Assembly (NCBI GenBank): GCA_035771175.1
Contig: JAYMFD010003068.1
Coordinates: forward strand, 23,548 to 87,547
Direction of reading: 5' to 3'
DNA: 64,000 nucleotides
Source: Paratinospora sagittata
Taxonomy: Eukaryota; Streptophyta; Magnoliopsida; Ranunculales; Menispermaceae
The notes under the pieces were generated by a model. That model made no database searches. It saw only the letters and a list, made by a program, of their open reading frames with translations, and was not told the DNA's origin. The position numbers and the translations under genes are program-made. Below are positions 47,568 to 61,700 of the stretch, in pieces (the stretch's first letter is position 1; the number at the start of each line of letters is the position of its first letter).

Positions 47568-50500
47568 GGAATAGAAAAATCGAGCAAGCAGAAGTGCCCA
47601 CATTTTTCTCGTTAGAAATATAAGATTTTAGTCTAAGACGTGCCAATTGCTGGATAGCCTTATTTTTGAGAAATTAATATTTTGACACTAAAGAACCATT
47701 TCAATGACTCAAAACACTTTGATATAAGAATAAACACTTTTAAATAATTCAAAACTCATTAAAATTATGATTAAAACCTTTCGGAAAACATTTTTGTAAA
47801 AATGAAATACTATATCGAAAGTGATTTTGAAGACTTTGCAATTTTCAGGGTTTTAGTGCTAAGATTGATCGAGGGGTTACCTTACACACCAGAGATCAAA
47901 CTAATGCATTAGACATGAGATATGTCTTCGTTCTTCGAGCTTGATCATTGTCGAATTCGAAAGCTATTGTTTGATGTGTTCTTCATACAAAACAGGTGAT
48001 GTGTTCCTCTTTGATGTGTTATCTTACCGAGACCACTTCATATACTTAGAGTTTTAAACAATGGATAGCCTCTGCAAATCTTAGCACACAAGGGATAAAA
48101 TGAAGAACTAGCTGAACATCAAGACAGATTGCAATTTTGATTCAGTTCGAAGCCTTTTTTTGCAAAGGCAAGAATCATTACTTTCTTCTCTTGAAAAACT
48201 CTTCGAAAAGCTCAATCTAACTTGCAAATATCGTGCGTGTTGAATTTTTAAAAATCAGAGAATGCGTGTTTTATAAAATTTGAAGTTGAAGGTTAAAGAG
48301 CAAGAGTACTAAAAAATGATTTGAATTCAAAACATTGTTCAATCTAAAGTTTTTTGGGCGTGCGAGACAATGAGAATCATCTAGGTGTTACTAGAGAATA
48401 TTTCAATTAAGATAACCTGGCAAAACTGTGAAGGAATAGAAAAATCGAGCAAGCAGAAGTGCCCACATTTTTCTCGTTAGAAATATAAGATTTTAGTCTA
48501 AGACGTGCCAATTGCTGGATAGCCTTATTTTTGAGAAATTAATATTTTGACACTAAAGAACCATTTCAATGACTCAAAACACTTTGATATAAGAATAAAC
48601 ACTTTTAAATAATTCAAAACTCATTAAAATTATGATTAAAACCTTTCGGAAAACATTTTTGTAAAAATGAAATACTATATCGAAAGTGATTTTGAAGACT
48701 TTGCAATTTTCAGAGTTTTAGTGCTAAGATTGATCGAGGGGTTACCTTACACACCAGAGATCAAACTAATGCATTAGACATGAGATATGTCTTCGTTCTT
48801 CGAGCTTGATCATTGTCGAATTCGTAAGCTATTGTTTGATGTGTTCTTGATGCAAAACAGGTGATGTGTTCCTCTTTGATGTGTTATCTTACCGAGACCA
48901 CTTCATATACTTAGAGTTTTAAACAATGGATAGCCTCTGCAAATCTTAGCACACAAGGGATAAAATGAAGAACTAGCTGAACATCAAGACAGATTGCAAT
49001 TTTGTTTCAATTCGAAGCCTTTTTTTGCAAAGGCAAGAATCATTACTTTCTTCTCTTGAAAAACTCTTCGAAAAGCTCAATCTAACTTGCAAATATCGTG
49101 CGTGTTGAATTTTTGAAAATCAGAGAATGCGTGTTTTATAAAATTTGAAGTTGAAGGTTAAAGAGCTAGAGTACTAAAAAATGATTTGAATTCAAAACAT
49201 TGTTCAATCTAAAGTTTTTTGGACGTGCGAGACAATGGGAATCATCTAGGTGTTACTAGAGAATATTTCAATTAAGATAACCTGGCAAAACTGTGAAGGA
49301 ATAGAAAAATCGAGCAAGCAGAAGTGCCCACATTTTTCTCGTTAGAAATATAAGATTTTAGTCTAAGACGTGCCAATTGCTGGATAGCCTTATTTTTGAG
49401 AAATTAATATTTTGACACTAAAGAACCATTTCAATGACTCAAAACACTTTGATATAAGAATAAACACTTTTAAATAATTCAAAACTCATTAAAATTATGA
49501 TTAAAACCTTTCGGAAAACATTTTTGTAAAAATGAAATACTATATCGAAAGTGATTTTGAAGACTTTGCAATTTTCAGAGTTTTAGTGCTAAGATTGATC
49601 GAGGGGTTACCTTACACACCAGAGATCAAACTAATGCATTAGACATGAGATATGTCTTCGTTCTTCGAGCTTGATCATTGTCGAATTCGAAAGCTATTGT
49701 TTGATGTGTTCTTGATGCAAAACAGGTGATGTGTTCCTCTTTGATGTGTTATCTTACCGAGACCACTTCATATACTTAGAGTTTTAAACATTGGATAGCC
49801 TCTGCAAATCTTAGCACACAAGGGATAAAATGAAGAACTAGCTGAACATCAAGACAGATTGCAATTTTGATTCAATTCGAAGCCTTTTTTTGCAAAGGCA
49901 AGAATCATTACTTTCTTCTCTTGAAAAACTCTTCGAAAAGCTCAATCTAACTTGCAAATATCGTGCGTGTTGAATTTTTGAAAATCAGAGAATGAGTGTT
50001 TTATAAAATTTGAAGTTGAAGGTTAAAGAGCAAGAGTACTAAAAAATGATTTGAATTCAAAACATTGTTCAATCTAAAGTTTTTTGGGCGTGCGAGACAA
50101 TGGGAATCATCTAGGTGTTACTAGAGAATATTTCAATTAACATAACCTGGCAAAACTGTGAAGGAATAGAAAAATCGAACAAGCAGAAGTGCCCACATTT
50201 TTCTCGTTAGAAATATAAGATTTTAGTCTAAGACGTGCAAATTGCTGGATAGCCTTATTTTTGAAAAATTAGTATTTTGACACTAAAGAACCATTTCATT
50301 GACTCAAAACACTTTGGTATAAGATTAAACACTTTTAAATAATTCAAAACTCATTAAAATTATGATTAAAACCGTTCGGAAAACATTTTTGTAAAAATGA
50401 AATACTATATCAAAAGTGATTTTGAAGACTTTGCAATTTTCAGAGTTTTAGTGCTAAGATTGATCGAGGGGTTACCTTACACACCAGAGATCAAACTAAT

Positions 50501-51027
50501 GCATTAGACATGAGATATGTCTTCGTTCTTCGAGCTTGATCATTGTCGAATTCGAAAGCTATTGTTTGATGTGTTCTTGATGCAAAACAGGTGATGTGTT
50601 CCTCTTTGATGTGTTATTTTACCGAGACCACTTCATATACTTAGAGTTTTAAACAATGGATAGCCTCTGCAAATCTTAGCACACAAGGGATAAAATGAAG
50701 AACTAGCTGAACATCAAGACAGATTGCAATTTTGATTCAATTCGAAGCCTTTTTTTGCAAAGGCAAGAATCATTACTTTCTTCTCTTGAAAAACTCTTCG
50801 AAAAGCTCAATATAACTTGCAAATATCGTGCGTGTTGAATTTTTGAAAATCAGAGAATGCGTGTTTTATAAAATTTGAAGTTGAAGGTTAAAGAGCAAGA
50901 GTACTAAAAAATGATTTGAATTCAAAACATTGTTCAATCTAAAGTTTTTTGGGCGTGCGAGACAATGGGAATCATCTAGGTGTTACTAGAGAATATTTCA
51001 ATTAAGATAACCTGGCAAAACTGTGAA
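47568..51027 (+). repeat. Y-Z-A-B block, copy 2 (U56-U59)
   Basis: This is the partner of 41513-44972. U56 has a private CTTCATACAAAAC near 47991. U58 is class A with AAACATTGG and ATTAACATAACC. U59 is class B with AACCGTTCGG and TTATTTTACC. From U58 onward the array becomes the alternating lineage I / lineage II region that fills the rest of the window. Confidence 0.85.
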
Positions 51028-52757
51028 GGAATAGAAAAATCGAGCAAGCAGAAGTGCCCACATTTTTCTCGTTAGAAATATAAGATTTTAGTCTAAGACG
51101 TGCCAATTGCTGGATAGCCTTATTTTTGAGAAATTAATATTTTGACACTAAAGAACCATTTCAATGACTCAAAACACTTTGATATAAGAATAAACACTTT
51201 TAAATAATTCAAAACTCATTAAAATTATGATTAAAACCTTTCGGAAAACATTTTTGTAAAAATGAAATGCTATATCGAAAGTGATTTTGAAGACTTTGCA
51301 ATTTTCAGAGTTTTAGTGCTAAGATTGATCGAGGGGTTACCTTACACACCAGAGATCAAACTAATGCATTAGACATGAGATATGTCTTCGTTCTTCGAGC
51401 TTGATCATTGTCGAATTCGAAAGCTATTGTTTGATGTGTTCTTGATGCAAAACAGGTGATGTGTTCCTCTTTGATGTGTTATCTTACCGAGACCACTTCA
51501 TATACTTAGAGTTTTAAACAATGGATAGCCTCTGCAAATCTTAGCACACAAGGGATAAAATGAAGAACTAGCTGAACATCAAGACAGATTGCAATTTTGA
51601 TTCAATTCGAAGCCTTTTTTTGCAAAGGCAAGAATCATTACTTTCTTCTCTTGAAAAACTCTTCGAAAAGCTCAATGTAACTTGCAAATATCGTGCGTGT
51701 TGAATTTTTAAAAATCAGAGAATGAGTGTTTTATAAAATTTGAAGTTGAAGGTTAAAGAGCAAGAGTACTAAAAAATGATTTGAATTCAAAACATTGTTC
51801 AATCTAAAGTTTTTTGGACGTGCGAGACAATGGGAATCATCTAGGTGTTACTAGAGAATATTTCAATTAAGATAACCTGGCAAAACTGTGAAGGAATAGA
51901 AAAATCGAGCAAGCAGAAGTGCCCACATTTTTCTCGTTAGAAATATAAGATTTTAGTCTAAGACGTGCAAATTGCTGGATAGCCTTATTTTTGAAAAATT
52001 AGTATTTTGACACTAAAGAACCATTTCATTGACTCAAAACACTTTGGTATAAGATTAAACACTTTTAAATAATTCAAAACGCATTGAAATTATGATTAAA
52101 ACCTTTCGGAAAACATTTTTGTAAAAATGAAATACTATATCGAAAGTGATTTTGAAGACTTTGCAATTTTCAGAGTTTTAGTGCTAAGATTGATCGAGGG
52201 GTTACCTTACACACCAGAGATCAAACTAATGCATTAGACATGAGATATGTCTTCGTTCTTCGAGCTTGATCATTGTCGAATTCGAAAGCTATTGTTTGAT
52301 GTGTTCTTGATGCAAAACAGGTGATGTGTTCCTCTTTGATGTGTTATCTTACCGAGACCACTTCATATACTTAGAGTTTTAAACAATGGATAGCCTCTGC
52401 AAATCTTAGCACACAAGGGATAAAATGAAGAACTAGCTGAACATCAAGACAGATTGCAATTTTGTTTCAATTCGAAGCCTTTTTTTGCAAAGGCAAGAAT
52501 CATTACTTTCTTCTCTTGAAAAACTCTTTGAAAAGCTCAATCTAACTTGCAAATATCGTGCGTGTTGAATTTTTGAAAATCAGAGAATGCGTGTTTTATA
52601 AAATTTGAAGTTGAAGGTTAAAGAGCAAGAGTACTAAAAAATGATTTGAATTCAAAACATTGTTCAATCTAAAGTTTTTTGGGCGTGCGAGACAATGGGA
52701 ATCATCTAGGTGTTACTAGAGAATATTTCAATTAAGATAACCTGGCAAAACTGTGAA

Positions 52758-53583
52758 GGAATAGAAAAATCGAGCAAGCAGAAGTGCCCACATTTTTCTC
52801 GTTAGAAATATAAGATTTTAGTCTAAGACGTGCAAATTGCTGGATAGCCTTATTTTTGAGAAATTAATATTTTGACACTAAAGAACCATTTCAATGACTC
52901 AAAACACTTTGATATAAGAATAAACACTTTTAAATAATTCAAAACTCATTAAAATTATGATTAAAACCTTTCGGAAAACATTTTTGTAAAAATGAAATAC
53001 TATATCGAAAGTGATTTTGAAGACTTTGCAATTTTCAGAGTTTTAGTGCTAAGATTGATCGAGGGGTTACCTTACACACCAGAGATCAAACTAGTGCATT
53101 AGACATGAGATATGTCTTCGTTCTTCGAGCTTGATCATTGTCGAATCCGAAAGCTATTGTTTGATGTGTTCTTGATGCAAAACAGGTGATGTGTTCCTCT
53201 TTGATGTGTTATCTTACCGAGACCACTTCATATACTGAGAGTTTTAAACAATGAAGAACTAGCTGAACATCAAGACAGATTCCAATTTTGATTCAATTCG
53301 AAGCCTTTTTTTGCAAAGGCAAGAATCATTACTCTCTTCTCTTGAAAAACTCTTCGAAAAGCTCAATCTAACTTGCAAATATCGTGCGCGTTGAATTTTT
53401 GAAAATCAGAGAATGAGTGTTTTATAAAATTTGAAGTTGAAGGTTCAAGAGCAAGAGTACTAAAAAATGATTTGAATTCAAAACATTGTTCAATCTAAAG
53501 TTTTTTGGGCGTGCGAGACAATGGGAATCATCTAGGTGTTACTAGAGAATATTTCAATTAACATAACCTGGCAAAACTGTGAA
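52758..53583 (+). repeat. Unit U62, E/A hybrid with 39-bp deletion, 826 bp
   Basis: Class E marks (GAATCCGAAAGC, ATACTGAGAG, GATTCCAATTTT, TTACTCTCTTC) are followed by the class A end ATTAACATAACC; the switch lies between 53334 and 53562. Compared with U66, 39 bp are missing after 53253, where AATG occurs at both ends of the lost segment. U62 also has the lineage II base GTGCAAATTGC near 52831 followed by lineage I GAGAAATTAATATT, a short mosaic tract. Private bases are GTGCGCGTTG and GGTTCAAGAGC. It shares CTAGTGCATT (G at 53094) with U66 only. Confidence 0.9.
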
Positions 53584-56178
53584 GGAATAGAAAAATCGAA
53601 CAAGCAGAAGTGCCCACATTTTTCTCGTTAGAAATATAAGATTTTAGTCTAAGACGTGCAAATTGCTGGATAGCCTTATTTTTGAAAAATTAGTATTTTG
53701 ACACTAAAGAACCATTTCATTGACTCAAAACACTTTGGTATAAGATTAAACACTTTTAAATAATTCAAAACTCATTAAAATTATGATTAAAACCTTTCGG
53801 AAAACATTTTTGTAAAAATGAAATACTATATCAAAAGTGATTTTGAAGACTTTGCAATTTTCAGAGTTTTAGTGCTAAGATTGATCGAGGGGTTACCTTA
53901 CACACCAGAGATCAAACTAATGCATTAGACATGAGATATGTCTTCGTTCTTCGAGCTTGATCATTGTCGAATTCGAAAGCTATTGTTTGATGTGTTCTTG
54001 ATGCAAAACAGGTGATGTGTTCCTCTTTGATGTGTTATTTTACCGAGACCACTTCATATACTTAGAGTTTTAAACAATGGATAGCCTCTGCAAATCTTAG
54101 CACACAAGGGATAAAATGAAGAACTAGCTGAACATCAAGACAGATTGCAATTTTGATTCAATTCGAAGCCTTTTTTTGCAAAGGCAAGAATCATTACTTT
54201 CTTCTCTTGAAAAACTCTTCGAAAAGCTCAATATAACTTGCAAATATCGTGCGTGTTGAATTTTTGAAAATCAGAGAATGCGTGTTTTATAAAATTTGAA
54301 GTTGAAGGTTAAAGAGCAAGAGTACTAAAAAATGATTTGAATTCAAAACATTGTTCAATCTAAAGTTTTTTGGGCGTGCGAGACAATGGGAATCATCTAG
54401 GTGTTACTAGAGAATATTTCAATTAAGATAACCTGGCAAAACTGTGAAGGAATAGAAAAATCGAGCAAGCAGAAGTGCCCACATTTTTCTCGTTAGAAAT
54501 ATAAGATTTTAGTCTAAGACGTGCCAATTGCTGGATAGCCTTATTTTTGAGAAATTAATATTTTGACACTAAAGAACCATTTCAATGACTCAAAACACTT
54601 TGATATAAGAATAAACACTTTTAAATAATTCAAAACTCATTAAAATTATGATTAAAACCTTTCGGAAAACATTTTTGTAAAAATGAAATGCTATATCGAA
54701 AGTGATTTTGAAGACTTTGCAATTTTCAGAGTTTTAGTGCTAAGATTGATCGAGGGGTTACCTTACACACCAGAGATCAAACTAATGCATTAGACATGAG
54801 ATATGTCTTCGTTCTTCGAGCTTGATCATTGTCGAATTCGAAAGCTATTGTTTGATGTGTTCTTGATGCAAAACAGGTGATGTGTTCCTCTTTGATGTGT
54901 TATCTTACCGAGACCACTTCATATACTTAGAGTTTTAAACAATGGATAGCCTCTGCAAATCTTAGCACACAAGGGATAAAATGAAGAACTAGCTGAACAT
55001 CAAGACAGATTGCAATTTTGATTCAATTCGAAGCCTTTTTTTGCAAAGGCAAGAATCATTACTTTCTTCTCTTGAAAAACTCTTCGAAAAGCTCAATGTA
55101 ACTTGCAAATATCGTGCGTGTTGAATTTTTAAAAATCAGAGAATGAGTGTTTTATAAAATTTGAAGTTGAAGGTTAAAGAGCAAGAGTACTAAAAAATGA
55201 TTTGAATTCAAAACATTGTTCAATCTAAAGTTTTTTGGACGTGCGAGACAATGGGAATCATCTAGGTGTTACTAGAGAATATTTCAATTAAGATAACCTG
55301 GCAAAACTGTGAAGGAATAGAAAAATCGAGCAAGCAGAAGTGCCCACATTTTTCTCGTTAGAAATATAAGATTTTAGTCTAAGACGTGCAAATTGCTGGA
55401 TAGCCTTATTTTTGAAAAATTAGTATTTTGACACTAAAGAACCATTTCATTGACTCAAAACACTTTGGTATAAGATTAAACACTTTTAAATAATTCAAAA
55501 CGCATTGAAATTATGATTAAAACCTTTCGGAAAACATTTTTGTAAAAATGAAATACTATATCGAAAGTGATTTTGAAGACTTTGCAATTTTCAGAGTTTT
55601 AGTGCTAAGATTGATCGAGGGGTTACCTTACACACCAGAGATCAAACTAATGCATTAGACATGAGATATGTCTTCGTTCTTCGAGCTTGATCATTGTCGA
55701 ATTCGAAAGCTATTGTTTGATGTGTTCTTGATGCAAAACAGGTGATGTGTTCCTCTTTGATGTGTTATCTTACCGAGACCACTTCATATACTTAGAGTTT
55801 TAAACAATGGATAGCCTCTGCAAATCTTAGCACACAAGGGATAAAATGAAGAACTAGCTGAACATCAAGACAGATTGCAATTTTGTTTCAATTCGAAGCC
55901 TTTTTTTGCAAAGGCAAGAATCATTACTTTCTTCTCTTGAAAAACTCTTCGAAAAGCTCAATCTAACTTGCAAATATCGTGCGTGTTGAATTTTTGAAAA
56001 TCAGAGAATGCGTGTTTTATAAAATTTGAAGTTGAAGGTTAAAGAGCAAGAGTACTAAAAAATGATTTGAATTCAAAACATTGTTCAATCTAAAGTTTTT
56101 TGGGCGTGCGAGACAATGGGAATCATCTAGGTGTTACTAGAGAATATTTCAATTAAGATAACCTGGCAAAACTGTGAA

Positions 56179-57043
56179 GGAATAGAAAAATCGAGCAAGC
56201 AGAAGTGCCCACATTTTTCTCGTTAGAAATATAAGATTTTAGTCTAAGACGTGCCAATTGCTGGATAGCCTTATTTTTGAGAAATTAATATTTTGACACT
56301 AAAGAACCATTTCAATGACTCAAAACACTTTGATATAAGAATAAACACTTTTAAATAATTCAAAACTCATTAAAATTATGATTAAAACCTTTCGGAAAAC
56401 ATTTTTGTAAAAATGAAATACTATATCGAAAGTGATTTTGAAGACTTTGCAATTTTCAGAGTTTTAGTGCTAAGATTGATCGAGGGGTTACCTTACACAC
56501 CAGAGATCAAACTAGTGCATTAGACATGAGATATGTCTTCGTTCTTCGAGCTTGATCATTGTCGAATCCGAAAGCTATTGTTTGATGTGTTCTTGATGCA
56601 AAACAGGTGATGTGTTCCTCTTTGATGTGTTATCTTACCGAGACCACTTCATATACTGAGAGTTTTAAACAATGGATAGCCTTTGCAAATCTTAGCACAC
56701 AAGGGATAAAATGAAGAACTAGCTGAACATCAAGACAGATTCCAATTTTGATTCAATTCGAAGCCTTTTTTTGCAAAGGCAAGAATCATTACTCTCTTCT
56801 CTTGAAAAACTCTTCGAAAAGCTCAATCTAACTTGCAAATATCGTGCGTGTTGAATTTTTGAAAATCAGAGAATGAGTGTTTTATAAAATTTGAAGTTGA
56901 AGGTTAAAGAGCAAGAGTACTAAAAAATGATTTGAATTCAAAACATTGTTCAATCTAAAGTTTTTTGGGCGTGCGAGACAATGGGAATCATCTAGGTGTT
57001 ACTAGAGAATATTTCAATTAACATAACCTGGCAAAACTGTGAA
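56179..57043 (+). repeat. Unit U66, full-length E/A hybrid
   Basis: U66 is the intact counterpart of U62, also with CTAGTGCATT (G at 56515), GCCTTTGC, GATTCCAATTTT and the class A end ATTAACATAACC. It shows what the E/A hybrid looked like before the 39-bp loss. U72 (61369-62233) is a third copy without the CTAGTG change. E units in the left part (U6, U17) end in ATTAAGATAACC, so the hybrid is specific to this tetramer array. Confidence 0.8.
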
Positions 57044-57908
57044 GGAATAGAAAAATCGAACAAGCAGAAGTGCCCACATTTTTCTCGTTAGAAATATAAG
57101 ATTTTAGTCTAAGACGTGCAAATTGCTGGATAGCCTTATTTTTGAAAAATTAGTATTTTGACACTAAAGAACCATTTCATTGACTCAAAACACTTTGGTA
57201 TAAGATTAAACACTTTTAAATAATTCAAAACTCATTAAAATTATGATTAAAACCTTTCGGAAAACATTTTTGTAAAAATGAAATACTATATCAAAAGTGA
57301 TTTTGAAGACTTTGCAATTTTCAGAGTTTTAGTGCTAAGATTGATCGAGGGGTTACCTTACACACCAGAGATCAAACTAATGCATTAGACATGAGATATG
57401 TCTTCGTTCTTCGAGCTTGATCATTGTCGAATTCGAAAGCTATTGTTTGATGTGTTCTTGATGCAAAACAGGTGATGTGTTCCTCTTTGATGTGTTATTT
57501 TACCGAGACCACTTCATATACTTAGAGTTTTAAACAATGGATAGCCTCTGCAAATCTTAGCACACAAGGGATAAAATGAAGAACTAGCTGAACATCAAGA
57601 CAGATTGCAATTTTGATTCAATTCGAAGCCTTTTTTTGCAAAGGCAAGAATCATTACTTTCTTCTCTTGAAAAACTCTTCGAAAAGCTCAATATAACTTG
57701 CAAATATCGTGCGTGTTGAATTTTTGAAAATCAGAGAATGCGTGTTTTATAAAATTTGAAGTTGAAGGTTAAAGAGCAAGAGTACTAAAAAATGATTTGA
57801 ATTCAAAACATTGTTCAATCTAAAGTTTTTTGGGCGTGCGAGACAATGGGAATCATCTAGGTGTTACTAGAGAATATTTCAATTAAGATAACCTGGCAAA
57901 ACTGTGAA

Positions 57909-58773
57909 GGAATAGAAAAATCGAGCAAGCAGAAGTGCCCACATTTTTCTCGTTAGAAATATAAGATTTTAGTCTAAGACGTGCCAATTGCTGGATAGCC
58001 TTATTTTTGAGAAATTAATATTTTGACACTAAAGAACCATTTCAATGACTCAAAACACTTTGATATAAGAATAAACACTTTTAAATATTTCAAAACTCAT
58101 TAAAATTATGATCAAAACCTTTCGGAAAACATTTTTGTAAAAATGAAATGCTATATCGAAAGTGATTTTGAAGACTTTGCAATTTTCAGAGTTTTAGTGC
58201 TAAGATTGATCGAGGGGTTACCTTACACACCAGAGATCAAACTAATGCATTAGACATGAGATATGTCTTCGTTCTTCGAGCTTGATCATTGTCGAATTCG
58301 AAAGCTATTGTTTGATGTGTTCTTGATGCAAAACAGGTGATGTGTTCCTCTTTGATGTGTTATCTTACCGAGACCACTTCATATACTTAGAGTTTTAAAC
58401 AATGGATAGCCTCTGCAAATCTTAGCACACAAGGGATAAAATGAAGAACTAGCTGAACATCAAGACAGATTGCAATTTTGATTCAATTCGAAGCCTTTTT
58501 TTGCAAAGGCAAGAATCATTACTTTCTTCTCTTGAAAAACTCTTCGAAAAGCTCAATGTAACTTGCAAATATCGTGCGTGTTGAATTTTTAAAAATCAGA
58601 GAATGAGTGTTTTATAAAATTTGAAGTTGAAGGTTAAAGAGCAAGAGTACTAAAAAATGATTTGAATTCAAAACATTGTTCAATCTAAAGTTTTTTGGGC
58701 GTGCGAGACAATGGGAATCATCTAGGTGTTACTAGAGAATATTTCAATTAACATAACCTGGCAAAACTGTGAA
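57909..58773 (+). repeat. Unit U68, C/A hybrid at a dimer insertion
   Basis: Class C marks CAATGTAAC near 58555 and TTTTTAAAAATC (A at 58591) change to TTTTTTGGGCG (G at 58699, where C units have GGACG) and the class A end ATTAACATAACC. The switch lies in 58591-58699. The next unit is class B, as expected after A. The result is an extra B-C/A dimer inside the tetramer order. Private bases are AAATATTTC and ATGATCAAAACC near 58084 and 58109. Confidence 0.85.
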
Positions 58774-61700
58774 GGAATAGAAAAATCGAACAAGCAGAAG
58801 TGCCCACATTTTTCTCGTTAGAAATATAAGATTTTAGTCTAAGACGTGCAAATTGCTGGATAGCGTTATTTTTGAAAAATTAGTATTTTGACACTAAAGA
58901 ACCATTTCATTGACTCAAAACACTTTGGTATAAGATTAAACACTTTTAAATAATTCAAAACTCATTAAAATTATGATTAAAACCTTTCGGAAAACATTTT
59001 TGTAAAAATGAAATACTATATCAAAAGTGATTTTGAAGACTTTGCAATTTTCAGAGTTTTAGTGCTAAGATTGATCGAGGGGTTACCTTACACACCAGAG
59101 ATCAAACTAATGCATTAGACATGAGATATGTCTTCGTTCTTCGAGCTTGATCATTGTCGAATTCGAAAGCTATTGTTTGATGTGTTCTTGATGCAAAACA
59201 GGTGATGTGTTCCTCTTTGATGTGTTATTTTACCGAGACCACTTCATATACTTAGAGTTTTAAACAATGGATAGCCTCTGCAAATCTTAGCACACAAGGG
59301 ATAAAATGAAGAACTAGCTGAACATCAAGACAGATTGCAATTTTGATTCAATTCGAAGCCTTTTTTTGCAAAGGCAAGAATCATTACTTTCTTCTCTTGA
59401 AAAACTCTTCGAAAAGCTCAATATAACTTGCAAATATCGTGCGTGTTGAATTTTTGAAAATCAGAGAATGCGTGTTTTATAAAATTTGAAGTTGAAGGTT
59501 AAAGAGCAAGAGTACTAAAAAATGATTTGAATTCAAAACATTGTTCAATCTAAAGTTTTTTGGGCGTGCGAGACAATGGGAATCATCTAGGTGTTACTAG
59601 AGAATATTTCAATTAAGATAACCTGGCAAAACTGTGAAGGAATAGAAAAATGGAGCAAGCAGAAGTGCCCACATTTTTCTCGTTAGAAATATAAGATTTT
59701 AGTCTAAGACGTGCCAATTGCTGGATAGCCTTATTTTTGAGAAATTAATATTTTGACACTAAAGAACCATTTCAATGACTCAAAACACTTTGATATAAGA
59801 ATAAACACTTTTAAATAATTCAAAACTCATTAAAATTATGATTAAAACCTTTCGGAAAACATTTTTGTAAAAATGAAATGCTATATCGAAAGTGATTTTG
59901 AAGACTTTGCAATTTTCAGAGTTTTAGTGCTAAGATTGATCGAGGGGTTACCTTACACACCAGAGATCAAACTAATGCATTAGACATGAGATATGTCTTC
60001 GTTCTTCGAGCTTGATCATTGTCGAATTCGAAAGCTATTGTTTGATGTGTTCTTGATGCAAAACAGGTGATGTGTTCCTCTTTGATGTGTTATCTTACCG
60101 AGACCACTTCATATACTTAGAGTTTTAAACAATGGATAGCCTCTGCAAATCTTAGCACACAAGGGATAAAATGAAGAACTAGCTGAACATCAAGACAGAT
60201 TGCAATTTTGATTCAATTCGAAGCCTTTTTTTGCAAAGGCAAGAATCATTACTTTCTTCTCTTGAAAAACTCTTCGAAAAGCTCAATCTAACTTGCAAAT
60301 ATCGTGCGTGTTGAATTTTTAAAAATCAGAGAATGAGTGTTTTATAAAATTTGAAGTTGAAGGTTAAAGAGCAAGAGTACTAAAAAATGATTTGAATTCA
60401 AAACATTGTTCAATCTAAAGTTTTTTGGACGTGCGAGACAATGGGAATCATCTAGGTGTTACTAGAGAATATTTCAATTAAGATAACCTGGCAAAACTGT
60501 GAAGGAATAGAAAAATCGAACAAGCAGAAGTGCCCACATTTTTCTCGTTAGAAATATAAGATTTTAGTCTAAGACGTGCAAATTGCTGGATAGCCTTATT
60601 TTTGAAAAATTAGTATTTTGACACTAAAGAACCATTTCATTGACTCAAAACACTTTGGTATAAGATTAAACACTTTTAAATAATTCAAAACGCATTGAAA
60701 TTATGATTAAAACCTTTCGGAAAACATTTTTGTAAAAATGAAATACTATATCGAAAGTGATTTTGAAGACTTTGCAATTTTCAGAGTTTTAGTGCTAAGA
60801 TTGATCGAGGGGTTACCTTACACACCAGAGATCAAACTAATGCATTAGACATGAGATATGTCTTCGTTCTTCGAGCTTGATCATTGTCGAATTCGAAAGC
60901 TATTGTTTGATGTGTTCTTGATGCAAAACAGGTGATGTGTTCCTCTTTGATGTGTTATCTTACCGAGACCACTTCATATACTTAGAGTTTTAAACAATGG
61001 ATAGCCTCTGCAAATCTTAGCACACAAGGGATAAAATGAAGAACTAGCTGAACATCAAGACAGATTGCAATTTTGTTTCAATTCGAAGCCTTTTTTTGCA
61101 AAGGCAAGAATCATTACTTTCTTCTCTTGAAAAACTCTTCGAAAAGCTCAATCTAACTTGCAAATATCGTGCGTGTTGAATTTTTGAAAATCAGAGAATG
61201 CGTGTTTTATAAAATTTGAAGTTGAAGGTTAAAGAGCAAGAGTACTAAAAAATGATTTGAATTCAAAACATTGTTCAATCTAAAGTTTTTTGGGCGTGCG
61301 AGACAATGGGAATCATCTAGGTGTTACTAGAGAATATTTCAATTAAGATAACCTGGCAAAACTGTGAAGGAATAGAAAAATCGAGCAAGCAGAAGTGCCC
61401 ACATTTTTCTCGTTAGAAATATAAGATTTTAGTCTAAGACGTGCCAATTGCTGGATAGCCTTATTTTTGAGAAATTAATATTTTGACACTAAAGAACCAT
61501 TTCAATGACTCAAAACACTTTGATATAAGAATAAACACTTTTAAATAATTCAAAACTCATTAAAATTATGATTAAAACCTTTCGGAAAACATTTTTGTAA
61601 AAATGAAATACTATATCGAAAGTGATTTTGAAGACTTTGCAATTTTCAGAGTTTTAGTGCTAAGATTGATCGAGGGGTTACCTTACACACCAGAGATCAA

